Part shown: one piece after another, positions 1-7,738 of the stretch
Layout: each line of letters begins with the position of its first letter
Numbering within the stretch: position 1 is the stretch's first letter
NCBI GenBank assembly: GCA_019309605.1
Contig: JAFDFW010000046.1
Location: 1 to 14,866 of the forward strand
Direction of reading: 5' to 3'
Origin: Deltaproteobacteria bacterium
GTDB taxonomy: Bacteria > Myxococcota_A > Polyangia > Polyangiales > Houyiibacteriaceae
Length of the DNA: 14,866 nucleotides
Position numbers and translations under genes: made by a program
Notes under the pieces: generated by a model
Databases searched by the model: none
Told to the model about the DNA's origin: nothing
Seen by the model: the letters and a program-made list of their open reading frames with translations, nothing else

Positions 1-1
1 C

Positions 2-793
2 GATGGCAAGGTCTACGTTTGCCAAGCGCCGGGGCCCGAGCTCGAGCTGCCCAAGCTGGAATCGGTGACTCCGGTCGTCTTCGAAGGTCCGCATCCCGCG
101 GGGCTACCCGGGACACACATCCACTTCCTCGATCCGGTCAATGAAAACAAGTTGGTATGGCACTTGAGCTACCAGGATGTCATCGCCATCGGCTCATTTT
201 TCACGAACGGCCGGCTTTCGACCGAGCGCATCGTCGCCCTCGGAGGCCCCATGGTGCGGCGGCCCCGGCTCTTGCGCACACGGATGGGAGCGAGCACCGA
301 GGACCTTTTGAAGGGTGAGGTGGAGCCGATCGATTGCCGCGTGATTTCAGGGTCGATTCTAGGAGGGCGTCGCGCGGCGGGGCGTGCGCAATATGTCGGT
401 CCATACGACCTTCAGATCAGCGTGCTTCGTGAAGACCGAACGCGCCGCTTCCTCAACTGGCTCGCTCCAGGCATCAACAACTATTCGGCGATCCGTGCAT
501 TTGCTTCGGCCTTCCGTCCCCGAAGCCACCGGTTTCCTCTCACCACGTCGCAGCACGGCAGTCCTCGCGCGATGATTCCCATCGGCAACTTCGAGAAAGT
601 CATGCCGCTCGACATCCTGCCCGCGCCTCTGCTGAAGGCCCTCATCGTCCGCGATACCGAGGCGGCGCGGGCGCTCGGATGCCTCGAGCTCGACGAGGAA
701 GACCTCGCGCTCTGTTCGTTCGTCTGTTGCAGCAAGTACGAGTACGGCTCGTTTCTGAGGGACACCTTAGACCTGATCGAGAAGGACGGCTGA
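2..793 (+). CDS. nqrA: Na+-translocating NADH:quinone oxidoreductase subunit A, 3' part (5' end outside window)
   Basis: Subunit A of the six-subunit sodium-pumping NADH:quinone oxidoreductase, the peripheral cytoplasmic subunit linked to quinone reduction beside NqrB. The reading frame is open from base 2 to the TGA at 791-793, giving 263 residues. The family is about 450 long, so roughly the last 60% is present. The hallmark GPHPAGLPGTHIHFLDPV lies near residues 29-46 of the fragment, and the C-terminus has the Cys-rich SFVCCSKYEYG segment followed by LRDTLDLIEK. The usual form, as I recall it, is CPGKYEYG or similar, so the second Cys in place of Pro is unusual. The stop overlaps the nqrB start by one base (TGATG), showing translational coupling. 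The real start and the operon promoter are outside the window. Confidence 0.95.
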   Translation, partial: DGKVYVCQAPGPELELPKLESVTPVVFEGPHPAGLPGTHIHFLDPVNENKLVWHLSYQDVIAIGSFFTNGRLSTERIVALGGPMVRRPRLLRTRMGASTEDLLKGEVEPIDCRVISGSILGGRRAAGRAQYVGPYDLQISVLREDRTRRFLNWLAPGINNYSAIRAFASAFRPRSHRFPLTTSQHGSPRAMIPIGNFEKVMPLDILPAPLLKALIVRDTEAARALGCLELDEEDLALCSFVCCSKYEYGSFLRDTLDLIEKDG

Positions 794-2007
794 TGCGTCC
801 ACTGCGAAGATTGCTCGACAAGGTGGGCCCTCACTTCGAGAAGGGCGGGCGTTTTGAGAGCTATCAGGCCCTCTACGAGATGGTCGACACGCTCTTCTAC
901 TCGCCGTCCGATGTGTCGCGCCATGCCCCGCACGTGCGCGACGCGATCGATCTCAAGCGCGTGATGGGCCTCGTGGTGATCGGTGTCCTGCCCTGCGCCG
1001 TGGTGGCGATGTGGAACACGGGCTACCAGGCCAACCTCGCGATCGAAGCGCTCGGCCTTTCCGCACCTGCCGATTGGCGAGGGGCGTTGATGGAGGCGCT
1101 CGCCATCGGCCACGACCCGAACAGTATCGTCGGCGCGACCTTCCACGGGATGCTGTATTTCGCACCCATCTACTTGGTGACTCTGCTGGCCGGCGGCGTT
1201 TGGGAGATCCTCTTTGCCGGGATTCGCAACCACGAAATCAATGAAGGTTTTTTCGTCACGTCGATCCTCTATGCGCTCACACTTCCCGCGACGACCCCGC
1301 TTTGGCAAGTTGCGCTGGGCATCTCGTTTGGCGTCGTGATGGCCAAGGAGGTGTTCGGCGGCACCGGCAAGAATTTCATGAACCCCGCGCTGGTCGGCCG
1401 CGCCTTCTTGTATTTCGCGTACCCAATCGAGATGTCGGGCGAGGCCGTGTGGACGCCCCCCATCGACGTCGTCACGGGCGCGACGCCGCTCGCGATCGGC
1501 GCCGAGCGGGGAGTGGCCGGCATCCTCGAGCAGGGCGTGACCTGGATGGACGCCTTCCTCGGTCCCATTCAAGGCTCGATCGGCGAAACGTCTGCCCTCG
1601 CGTGCCTCATCGGTGGCGCCCTCATCGTCTACACCGGCGTTGCCTCGTGGCGGATCATCGCTGGAGTTATGCTCGGCCTGGTTACTACGACCGTGCTCTT
1701 CAATGTGATTGGCTCCGACACCAATCCGATGTTTGCGATGCCTTGGTACTGGCACCTGGTGCTCGGAGGCTTTGCCTTTGGGATGATCTTCATGGCCACC
1801 GATCCGGTCACCGCGTGCGTCACGAATCCCGGCCGGTGGATCTTCGGCTTCCTGGTGGGCCTAATCACCGTTGTCATCCGCGTGGTCAACATCGCGTTTC
1901 CCGAGGGGATCATGCTTGCGATTCTCTTCGCCAACATCTTTGCGCCTACCATCGACCACTTTGTCATGCGGGCCAATATCTCGAGGAGGTTGAGGCGCAA
2001 TGTCTGA
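793..2007 (+). CDS. nqrB: Na+-NQR subunit B (membrane, covalent FMN)
   Basis: Integral membrane subunit of Na+-NQR. It carries covalently bound FMN (and riboflavin in studied members) and forms the core of the sodium path. The protein is 404 residues, near the family length of about 410. The chosen ATG overlaps the nqrA stop, has AAGGA six bases upstream, and gives the typical N-terminus with HFEKGG and HVRDAIDLKR (about residues 47-56). An upstream in-frame start at 679 would only add sequence read out of frame with nqrA. The flavinylation motif DxxTGAT is at residues 225-231, with Thr231 the predicted FMN acceptor. Many hydrophobic segments follow up to NIFAPTIDHFV near the C-terminus. The last eight bases overlap nqrC. 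Confidence 0.97.
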   Translation: MRPLRRLLDKVGPHFEKGGRFESYQALYEMVDTLFYSPSDVSRHAPHVRDAIDLKRVMGLVVIGVLPCAVVAMWNTGYQANLAIEALGLSAPADWRGALMEALAIGHDPNSIVGATFHGMLYFAPIYLVTLLAGGVWEILFAGIRNHEINEGFFVTSILYALTLPATTPLWQVALGISFGVVMAKEVFGGTGKNFMNPALVGRAFLYFAYPIEMSGEAVWTPPIDVVTGATPLAIGAERGVAGILEQGVTWMDAFLGPIQGSIGETSALACLIGGALIVYTGVASWRIIAGVMLGLVTTTVLFNVIGSDTNPMFAMPWYWHLVLGGFAFGMIFMATDPVTACVTNPGRWIFGFLVGLITVVIRVVNIAFPEGIMLAILFANIFAPTIDHFVMRANISRRLRRNV

Positions 2008-2800
2008 CCCAGTGAAAGATATGGGAGCCAAGACCGAGACGATCGCACGGACCCTACTCGTGGCGTTCTTGGTGAGCCTGGTGTGCTCTTCGCTCGTGGC
2101 CTCCGCCGCAGTCCTGCTGAAACCGCGCCAAGTCGCCAACGCTCTCCTCGACATGCGCCGCAACATCTTGGCGGTGGCGGGGCTGTTGGACCCTGAAGGT
2201 GACGTGAACGAGCTCTACGAGAGCATCGAATCCCACGTAGTCGATTTCGAGACCGGAGCCTACGTCGAAGACATCGACCCAGGCACCTTCGACCCGCTGG
2301 AAGCCGCCAAAGATCCCGAGCGGAGCGTTGCGGTGCCGGCCGGTATCGACGTTGCCCGGGTTGGACGCCGGGCCAAGCAAGCGCTCGTCTATCTCGTTCG
2401 GCAGGACGGCGAGGTGAGCAGAATCATCCTGCCGGTTTCCGGGTACGGCCTTTGGTCGACCATGTACGGCTTCCTCGCCCTCGAGGCCGACGGCAACACC
2501 GTTGCAGACATCACGTTCTATGCGCACGGCGAAACGCCGGGGCTCGGAGACTTCATCGTCAAGCCTGCGTGGCGAGCGCTTTGGCGCGACAAGCGTTTAT
2601 TCGACGAGTCGGGCGACCTGAAGATCGAAGTCATCAAGGGACGCGTTCTCGCGCATGATCCGCTGGCCGACTATCACGTCGATGGGGTCTCTGGGGCGAC
2701 GCTAACCGGAAACGGAGTCACGAAGATGATGCAGTACTGGCTCGGCGATCACGGCTATGGGCCCTATCTGCGGAACCTGCAACGAGGAGAAAGCCCATGA
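2000..2800 (+). CDS. nqrC: Na+-NQR subunit C (covalent FMN, periplasmic domain)
   Basis: Single-span membrane subunit whose large domain carries the second covalent FMN of Na+-NQR. It is 266 residues, close to the usual length of about 260. One transmembrane helix spans about residues 15-39, followed by the FMN-binding domain. The conserved GETPGLG is at 177-183, and the ApbE flavinylation motif DGVSGAT ends at Thr234, the predicted FMN attachment site. The ATG at 2000 lies inside the 3' end of nqrB, with a strong AGGAGG at 1984-1989. The stop overlaps the nqrD start as ATGA. Flavinylation needs the transferase ApbE, which is not encoded in the visible part of this operon. Confidence 0.96.
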   Translation: MSDPVKDMGAKTETIARTLLVAFLVSLVCSSLVASAAVLLKPRQVANALLDMRRNILAVAGLLDPEGDVNELYESIESHVVDFETGAYVEDIDPGTFDPLEAAKDPERSVAVPAGIDVARVGRRAKQALVYLVRQDGEVSRIILPVSGYGLWSTMYGFLALEADGNTVADITFYAHGETPGLGDFIVKPAWRALWRDKRLFDESGDLKIEVIKGRVLAHDPLADYHVDGVSGATLTGNGVTKMMQYWLGDHGYGPYLRNLQRGESP

Positions 2801-3459
2801 GCTCCGCTGCCAAGCGCGCTCTTCTCGATCCCGTCGTCGACAACAACCCGGTCACCTTACACGTCCTCGGGATCTGCTCCGCTCTCGCCGTCACGACGTC
2901 GCTTCTGCCGTCGCTCTACATGTGCCTGGCGCTCACCGTGGTGGCAGCGCTTGCCAATGCCGCGGTCAGCACGATCCGGCACGTGCTCCCGAGCAGCATC
3001 CGAATCATCGTGCAAATGACGATCATCGCGTCGCTGGTGATCGTCGTCGACGAGTCGCTCCAGGCGTTTGCGTTCGAAACCAGCCGTGAGCTTTCGGTGT
3101 TCGTGGGTTTGATCATCACCAACTGCATCGTTCTCGGTCGCACCGAAAGTTTCGCCTCGAAAAACCCTGTTGGCCTCAGCTTCCTCGATGGTATCGGCAA
3201 TGGGCTCGGCTACAGCGTCATTTTGATCCTCGTCGCCAGCACGCGTGAGCTCCTCGGCGCCGGCACGCTGCTCGGCTACACCATCCTGCCCAACGTTGCC
3301 GACGGCGGTTGGTACAGCCCGAACGGGATGATGCTCCTGCCGCCGAGCGCGTTCTTCATCATCGGCCTCATCATCTGGGCCGTACGCTCGTGGAAGGTCG
3401 AGCAGGTCGAAAAGCCGGGCTTCCGCATTCACGAAGTCCACCGAACGGAGGCGCTGTGA
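2797..3459 (+). CDS. nqrD: Na+-NQR subunit D (membrane)
   Basis: Integral membrane subunit of Na+-NQR that forms an inverted-topology pair with NqrE. In structures of the complex the pair holds an iron-sulfur centre in the membrane. It is 220 residues, slightly longer than the roughly 210 typical, with the extra residues at a polar C-terminus. Candidate cluster cysteines are Cys27 (in GICSAL) and Cys110 (in ITNCIVLGRTE), matching the family pattern. Motifs STRELLGAG and multiple hydrophobic segments support the call. The start overlaps the nqrC stop (ATGA), with GAGGAG seven bases upstream. The stop shares one base with the nqrE ATG. Confidence 0.96.
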   Translation: MSSAAKRALLDPVVDNNPVTLHVLGICSALAVTTSLLPSLYMCLALTVVAALANAAVSTIRHVLPSSIRIIVQMTIIASLVIVVDESLQAFAFETSRELSVFVGLIITNCIVLGRTESFASKNPVGLSFLDGIGNGLGYSVILILVASTRELLGAGTLLGYTILPNVADGGWYSPNGMMLLPPSAFFIIGLIIWAVRSWKVEQVEKPGFRIHEVHRTEAL

Positions 3460-4067
3460 TGGGCAACTACGTGGAACTGTTCATCAAGGCCGTGTTCGTC
3501 GAGAACCTGGCGCTCTCGTTTTTCCTGGGGATGTGCACCTTCCTCGCGGTCTCCAAGCGCATCCAGACGGCATTGGGCCTGGGTGCCGCGGTCGTGGTCG
3601 TTCAGCTGATCACCGTTCCGGCCAACACGTTCCTCTATCACTACGTCCTCGAGGAGGGAGCGCTTGCCTGGGCTGGGCTTCCGGACATCGACCTGAGCTT
3701 CTTGGGCCTGGTCACCTACATCGGCGTCATCGCGGCGATGGTGCAGATCCTCGAGATGGTCCTCGACCGCTACTTCCCGCCGCTCTTTCATGCGCTCGGC
3801 ATCTATCTTCCGTTGATTACGGTCAACTGCGCAATCCTCGGCGGCACGCTGTTCTCTGTGCAGCGCGACTACACGATGTCGGAAAGTGTCGTCTACGGCA
3901 TCGGGAGCGGCTTTGGCTGGGCACTGGCGCTGGTCGGGCTGGCTGGCATTCGAGAGAAGCTCAAGTACAGCGACGTTCCCGAGGGCCTGCAGGGTCTCGG
4001 GATCACGTTCATCATCGTCGGCCTGATGTCACTCGGCTTCATGGCCTTTGCCGGGATCCAGCTGTAG
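3459..4067 (+). CDS. nqrE: Na+-NQR subunit E (membrane)
   Basis: Integral membrane partner of NqrD, 202 residues (family about 198). The sequence is very close to the family norm: FVENLALSFFLGMCTFLAVS at residues 13-32 supplies Cys26, and LPLITVNCAILGG at 117-129 supplies Cys124. These two cysteines and the NqrD pair are the expected ligands of the intramembrane iron-sulfur centre. QRDYTMSESVVYG and the C-terminal LGITFIIVGLMSLGF are also diagnostic. The start chosen is the ATG at 3459, one base overlapping the nqrD stop, with GGAGG seven bases upstream. A longer in-frame reading from 3309 would only run antiphase to nqrD. Confidence 0.97.
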   Translation: MGNYVELFIKAVFVENLALSFFLGMCTFLAVSKRIQTALGLGAAVVVVQLITVPANTFLYHYVLEEGALAWAGLPDIDLSFLGLVTYIGVIAAMVQILEMVLDRYFPPLFHALGIYLPLITVNCAILGGTLFSVQRDYTMSESVVYGIGSGFGWALALVGLAGIREKLKYSDVPEGLQGLGITFIIVGLMSLGFMAFAGIQL

Positions 4068-4083
4068 GAGGCAGCGCAGGCGC

Positions 4084-5307
4084 ATGGCTCAGATCGTCCT
4101 CGCAGTTGCGGTTTTTACGGGAATCATCGTCTCGCTGTCGGCGCTGGTCCTCTTTACTCGGTCGAAGCTCGTCGAGAGCGGCGTGGTCGAGATGATCGTC
4201 AACGATGACCGTGACTTCCAGGTGCCCGTAGGCGTGAAGTTGCTGACGGCGCTTTCGAACGTGGGCCTGTATTTGCCCGGCGGTTGCGGCGGCAAAGGCA
4301 CGTGTGGCCAGTGCCGCGTGAAAGTGCTCGAGGGTGGCGGTCCAATGCTCCCAACCGAGTCTGCTTTGATCGGACGCAAGGAAGCCGTGGATCAGGTCCG
4401 GCTTGGCTGTCAGGTGACCGTTCGGGAGAACATTCGGGTGCGGATACCGGATGAGGTCTTCGGCGTTCGGAAGTGGATATGCACGGTGCGCTCGACGTGC
4501 GGTCTCAGCACGTTCATCAAAGAGATCGTCCTCGAGCTTCCGACCGGTGAGCACGTTCCGTTCCGGGCCGGTGGCTACATTCAAGTCGAGTGCCCACCCT
4601 ACCAAGCGACATTCGCGGACTTCGACCTCGAACCGCAATTCCGCGACGAATGGGACCACCACAAGCTGTGGAGGTTCCAGGCAGGCACCAAGACGCCGAC
4701 GACGCGGGCCTACTCGATGGCAAACTATCCCGAGGAGAGGGGCATCATCCTCCTCAACATCGGCATCGCGCTTCCACCGCCAGGCTCCGGCGAGAACGTA
4801 CCGCCGGGTGTCGTCTCGTCGTATCTTTTCAACCTCCAGCCAGGCGACCCGGTTACCATAGCGGGCCCCTACGGCGAATTCTACGCGAAGGACACCGACA
4901 ACGAGATGGTATTCATCGGGGGCGGCACGGGAATGGCGCCGCTTCGCTCGCACATCTTCGATCAGCTGAAGCGCGTCAAGACCGACCGCAAGATCTCGTT
5001 CTGGTTCGGCGTTCGGAGCCGGCGCGACCTCTTTTATCACGATGAGTTCGAGCGCCTCGCTGCCGAGCATCCCAATTTCCGCTACATGGCGGCGCTCTCG
5101 GATCCCAAGAGCGACGACGACTGGGACGGTCCCGTGGGCTTCATTCACCAAGTAGCGTACGACCAATATCTCGCAGACCACGAGGCGCCGGAGGACTGTG
5201 AGTATTACATGTGCGGTCCACCCTTGATGATCTCGGCGGTTCAGAAGATGCTTTCAGACCTCGGTGTCTCCGAGGAGAACGTCATGTTCGACGATTTCGG
5301 GAGTTGA
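4084..5307 (+). CDS. nqrF: Na+-NQR subunit F (NADH dehydrogenase, FAD and 2Fe-2S)
   Basis: Electron-entry subunit of Na+-NQR: it oxidises NADH through FAD and passes electrons to a ferredoxin-type 2Fe-2S cluster. It is 407 residues, the normal length. The order is an N-terminal transmembrane helix (about 3-25), a ferredoxin domain with ligands Cys68, Cys74, Cys77 and Cys109, an FAD domain with RAYSMANYP (208-216), an NADH domain with GGGTGMAPLRSHI (279-291) and CGPP (377-380), and the family-typical C-terminus MFDDFG. ATG 4084 is preferred over the in-frame ATG at 4048 because the latter adds an Arg-rich stretch overlapping nqrE. AGGAGG overlapping the nqrE stop is 12 bases upstream. Confidence 0.97.
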   Translation: MAQIVLAVAVFTGIIVSLSALVLFTRSKLVESGVVEMIVNDDRDFQVPVGVKLLTALSNVGLYLPGGCGGKGTCGQCRVKVLEGGGPMLPTESALIGRKEAVDQVRLGCQVTVRENIRVRIPDEVFGVRKWICTVRSTCGLSTFIKEIVLELPTGEHVPFRAGGYIQVECPPYQATFADFDLEPQFRDEWDHHKLWRFQAGTKTPTTRAYSMANYPEERGIILLNIGIALPPPGSGENVPPGVVSSYLFNLQPGDPVTIAGPYGEFYAKDTDNEMVFIGGGTGMAPLRSHIFDQLKRVKTDRKISFWFGVRSRRDLFYHDEFERLAAEHPNFRYMAALSDPKSDDDWDGPVGFIHQVAYDQYLADHEAPEDCEYYMCGPPLMISAVQKMLSDLGVSEENVMFDDFGS

Positions 5308-5312
5308 TCACG

Positions 5313-5504
5313 ATGGTTGTTTACATGCTGAGCTTTGCGGTCTTTGCGCTCGCCTTGAGCGGCTTGAGCGTCGGCCTGCTTGCGGGGCGTAGCGGCATTC
5401 GCGGGACCTGCGGCGGGCTCAATAATACGCACGGGAAAGGCTGCGGGGGATGCGGCCGGTCCGCGAGCAGCGCATCCCAATGCCCGAGGAAACGTGCACC
5501 ATGA
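5313..5504 (+). CDS. nqrM: Na+-NQR maturation protein NqrM (DUF539)
   Basis: Small membrane-anchored protein needed to mature Na+-NQR, thought to deliver iron to the Cys centre of NqrD/NqrE. It is 63 residues, a little short for the family. One N-terminal transmembrane helix (about 3-24) is followed by GRSGIRGTCGGLNN, which matches the family signature (GxCGGL after a Lys/Arg-rich turn), and a Cys cluster. Cysteines are at 33, 44, 47 and 57. The start ATG at 5313 has GGGAG nine bases upstream, overlapping the end of nqrF, which lies five bases before. The gene ends in an ATGA overlap with the CBS gene. In vibrios apbE usually lies between nqrF and nqrM, but here it is missing. Confidence 0.85.
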   Translation: MVVYMLSFAVFALALSGLSVGLLAGRSGIRGTCGGLNNTHGKGCGGCGRSASSASQCPRKRAP

Positions 5505-5935
5505 CTCCAGTCAAGGAAATACGAGCCCGAGATTTCATGGTCATCAAGCCCGTGGTGTTCACGCGTGACACGGATTTGCTCGATGCCGTCCGCATCTTGG
5601 TCGATAGACGCATCTCAGGGGCTCCAGTCGTCGATGGGCGCGGCAATCTCGTCGGCATTCTCACCGAACGCGACTTCTTGAGGGCGGCGCTGGTAGCGGG
5701 CTATCACGGCGAGAGCGGGGGATGCGTCGGGGACTACATGAGCTCCGACGTAGAGGCAGTGAATGCAGACGACAGCTTGCTCGACGTTGCAACGCGCTTC
5801 GTCGAAACCAAGCACCGGCGTTATCCCGTCATGGAGGACAACCGCGTCGTGGGCTTGGTGACGCGGCAGGACGTCCTGCGCACGGTGATCGACACGTTTG
5901 GGCCGCGCCGCTCGGGTTTCCGCGGCTCAACGTAG
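5501..5935 (+). CDS. Two-CBS-domain protein, last gene of the nqr operon
   Basis: Stand-alone protein of 144 residues made of two CBS domains, about residues 8-62 and 76-130. CBS pairs usually bind adenine nucleotides (AMP, ATP, SAM or NAD-type ligands) and act as energy sensors, but the ligand here is not known. Visible motifs are RISGAPVVD, LVGILTERDFLRA and, in the second repeat, HRRYPVME and VVGLVTRQDVLR. ATG 5501 is chosen because it overlaps the nqrM stop (ATGA) and has GAGGA ten bases upstream. In-frame ATGs at 5450 and 5480 lie inside nqrM. Translational coupling suggests it acts with the NQR complex or its NADH/energy state, which is inference. The gene ends nine bases before a converging gene, with no terminator hairpin seen. 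Confidence 0.88.
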   Translation: MTPVKEIRARDFMVIKPVVFTRDTDLLDAVRILVDRRISGAPVVDGRGNLVGILTERDFLRAALVAGYHGESGGCVGDYMSSDVEAVNADDSLLDVATRFVETKHRRYPVMEDNRVVGLVTRQDVLRTVIDTFGPRRSGFRGST

Positions 5936-5944
5936 ACAATTGGC

Positions 5945-6754
5945 CTAGTCGTCGAGCGCTTCCATCCCGCGTCGTTCCGCATCGTCCATGCCGCGGGCAA
6001 GGAGACCGGGGAACAGCCCGATGAACCGGAGCAGCTTTTTGCCGGGCGTATTGGGTACCAATATCTCGCTGCGCGGCTCTCGAATGGCGCTCACGACGGC
6101 ACTCCCCATCTCCTCGGGTGGCATCGGCTTCTCCGTGAAGACAACGACCCCAGCGCGCCGTTGACGCATGCTCTCGAGCATCGGCGTTTCGACTGCGCCG
6201 GGACAGACGAGGGTCCAATGAATCGGCGAATTGCGGTGGTCGAGCGCGCAGCTGTGCGTATAGGCGCGCACTGCATGCTTGGTCGCGCAGTACGCCGCAA
6301 GGTCGGGCGAGGGCGAGAAGGCTGCCATACTGGCGACGTTGATCACGTGACCGCGCTTTCGAGCGAGAAACCGTGGCAGCAGCGTGCGTACGCCGTTCAT
6401 GACGCCCATGAGGTTCACTTCGACGGTCAGCCGATCGTCGTCAGCGGAGACCTTATTACAAGGGCCCGGTAGGCACACTCCGGCATTGTTGATCAGCACG
6501 TCGAAGGGGCCGCCCTGTGTCTCGGCCCCTTCGACGACCCGCTCCCAGGCGGCGAGGTCGCGCACATCGAGGATTGCCGTCTCGATGCCGGGAACTGTCT
6601 CGCGCAGGCGTGACAAGCCCTCCTGGTCGATGTCGACCGCAACGACTTGGTGCCCGGCTTCGACGCAGAGGCGGACGATGGCGGCGCCAATGCCCTTGGC
6701 CGCTCCGGTGACGAGCGCTCGCTTGGGTCCCTGGTTTGTCGGTCGTTGCTTCAT
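5945..6754 (-). CDS. Short-chain dehydrogenase/reductase (SDR), downstream gene of a pair
   Basis: Classical SDR of 269 residues, probably an NAD(P)-dependent oxidoreductase of an alcohol or ketone. The Rossmann glycine motif TGAAKGIG is at 16-23, NNAG at 89-92, Asn114 sits in VNLMG, Ser142 is the probable catalytic Ser, and YCATK gives Tyr155 and Lys159. Asp41 after the second strand suggests NAD(H) preference, which is inference. The start at 6754 overlaps the stop of the upstream SDR (ATGA). An ATG five codons earlier at 6769 is possible but overlaps more. The C-terminal part after residue 190 is the variable substrate region, so the substrate cannot be named. Genes of this type often act on fatty, steroid or aromatic alcohols. 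Confidence 0.9.
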   Translation of the reverse strand: MKQRPTNQGPKRALVTGAAKGIGAAIVRLCVEAGHQVVAVDIDQEGLSRLRETVPGIETAILDVRDLAAWERVVEGAETQGGPFDVLINNAGVCLPGPCNKVSADDDRLTVEVNLMGVMNGVRTLLPRFLARKRGHVINVASMAAFSPSPDLAAYCATKHAVRAYTHSCALDHRNSPIHWTLVCPGAVETPMLESMRQRRAGVVVFTEKPMPPEEMGSAVVSAIREPRSEILVPNTPGKKLLRFIGLFPGLLARGMDDAERRGMEALDD

Positions 6755-7620
6755 GCCCAATCCCCCCATTTGTACATCTTGAGTAAGAGCCGGTCCGAGA
6801 GGTGGTCGGGCAAGGCCCCAAATATTCGGGCGGCCGTCCGTGCGGATTTAGGAACGAAGTATCGCGTCTTCGGAGAAGCTGCCGTAGCTGCTTTGACCAC
6901 CGCCTTGCCCACCTCTTCCGGGGAAATTGCACTCTTGAGTTGGTCCTGGGCGAAGTCGTCGAGATCCGACATGAGCTTCTGATACGGGTTGTTCGGATCG
7001 TCCCGCAGGTGTTGCCCCGCCTCTCGCGACTTGTCGAACGTCGGCGTGTCGACGAAGCCGGGCACGATCAGGCTCAGCTTGATGTTCCAGGGCGAGAGTT
7101 CGAGACGCATGCAAGCGGTCAGGGCCTCCATGCCGCCCTTGGTGGCCGCATACGCCCCGGCGAGAGGCGCGCCCACGTACCGAGAGAGCGAGCTGATGTT
7201 GATGACGCGGCCGCCGCCTTGTTCGCGCATGACGGGTGTCAGCTCGGCGAGTAGCTGCATGCCCGACAGCAGGTTTACGTCGAACACATGACGCATCGCT
7301 TCGCGGTCGAGTTGTTCGAGGGCGCAGGGTGGGCTGTATCCGGCGTTGTTGACCAGCGTGTCGACCCTCCCGAAGGTGTCGAGCGTCGTTCTCACGAGCG
7401 CCGAGGTCTCTTCGGCGTCGCTCAGGTCGGTGGGCACACTCAGCGCTTTGCCGCCTTGCGCGGTGATGTCTGCCACGATGCCATCGAGCAGATCCGCCCG
7501 GCGCGCCGCCAACACCACCGAGAAACCGGCTTTGGCGAGGCAATGTGCGGTGGCCTCTCCGATCCCCGATGAGGCGCCGGTGACGATGGCTACTCGCTCC
7601 GCTTTGTCCGTGTCACTCAT
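6751..7620 (-). CDS. Short-chain dehydrogenase/reductase (SDR), upstream gene of a pair
   Basis: Classical SDR of 289 residues. TGASSGIG is at 14-21, with Arg40-Arg41 after the second strand suggesting NADP(H) use (inference). NNAG is at 91-94, Asn116 lies in VNLLSG, Ser144 is the probable catalytic Ser, and YAATK gives Tyr157 and Lys161. The start ATG at 7620 has GGAGAA close upstream. The end overlaps the next SDR (ATGA), so the pair is co-transcribed. The two proteins differ in sequence and probably in cofactor, so they may catalyse consecutive or opposite steps on one substrate. It is divergent from a sulfotransferase-family gene. The C-terminus KMYKWGDWA is of no recognised type. Confidence 0.9.
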   Translation of the reverse strand: MSDTDKAERVAIVTGASSGIGEATAHCLAKAGFSVVLAARRADLLDGIVADITAQGGKALSVPTDLSDAEETSALVRTTLDTFGRVDTLVNNAGYSPPCALEQLDREAMRHVFDVNLLSGMQLLAELTPVMREQGGGRVINISSLSRYVGAPLAGAYAATKGGMEALTACMRLELSPWNIKLSLIVPGFVDTPTFDKSREAGQHLRDDPNNPYQKLMSDLDDFAQDQLKSAISPEEVGKAVVKAATAASPKTRYFVPKSARTAARIFGALPDHLSDRLLLKMYKWGDWA

Positions 7621-7634
7621 GCGTTCTCCACGTT

Positions 7635-7663
7635 TTGCCCCCTATGGATGCGCGTGCTACTCG
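7635..7663 (+). promoter_or_regulatory. Possible sigma-70 promoter for the sulfotransferase gene, in a divergent gap
   Basis: In the 118-base gap between divergent genes, TTGCCC (7635-7640) and TACTCG (7658-7663) are 17 bases apart on the plus strand. This resembles a -35/-10 pair and would start RNA near 7670, ahead of either start of the downstream gene. On the minus strand TTGCGT with CATAGG at 17 bases is a weaker candidate for the SDR pair. The matches are poor and GC-rich DNA gives such pairs by chance. Confidence 0.25.
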
Positions 7664-7738
7664 ACGCAAGCCGGTTAGGCAAAGCCCTGGCCGCCAGCCA
7701 ACGCCATGCCTGTAGCCCCCCCGCATAGAACCCGCACC

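Noticed and set aside
481..1755. Long open frame of 424 codons on the minus strand under nqrA/nqrB
   Set aside because: It lies antisense to clearly conserved NQR genes. The translation is rich in His, Arg and Asp with no domain, as expected from high-GC antisense frames.
4039..5181. Long open frame of 380 codons on the minus strand under nqrF
   Set aside because: It is antisense to nqrF, whose motifs are complete. The product has no recognisable fold or start signal.
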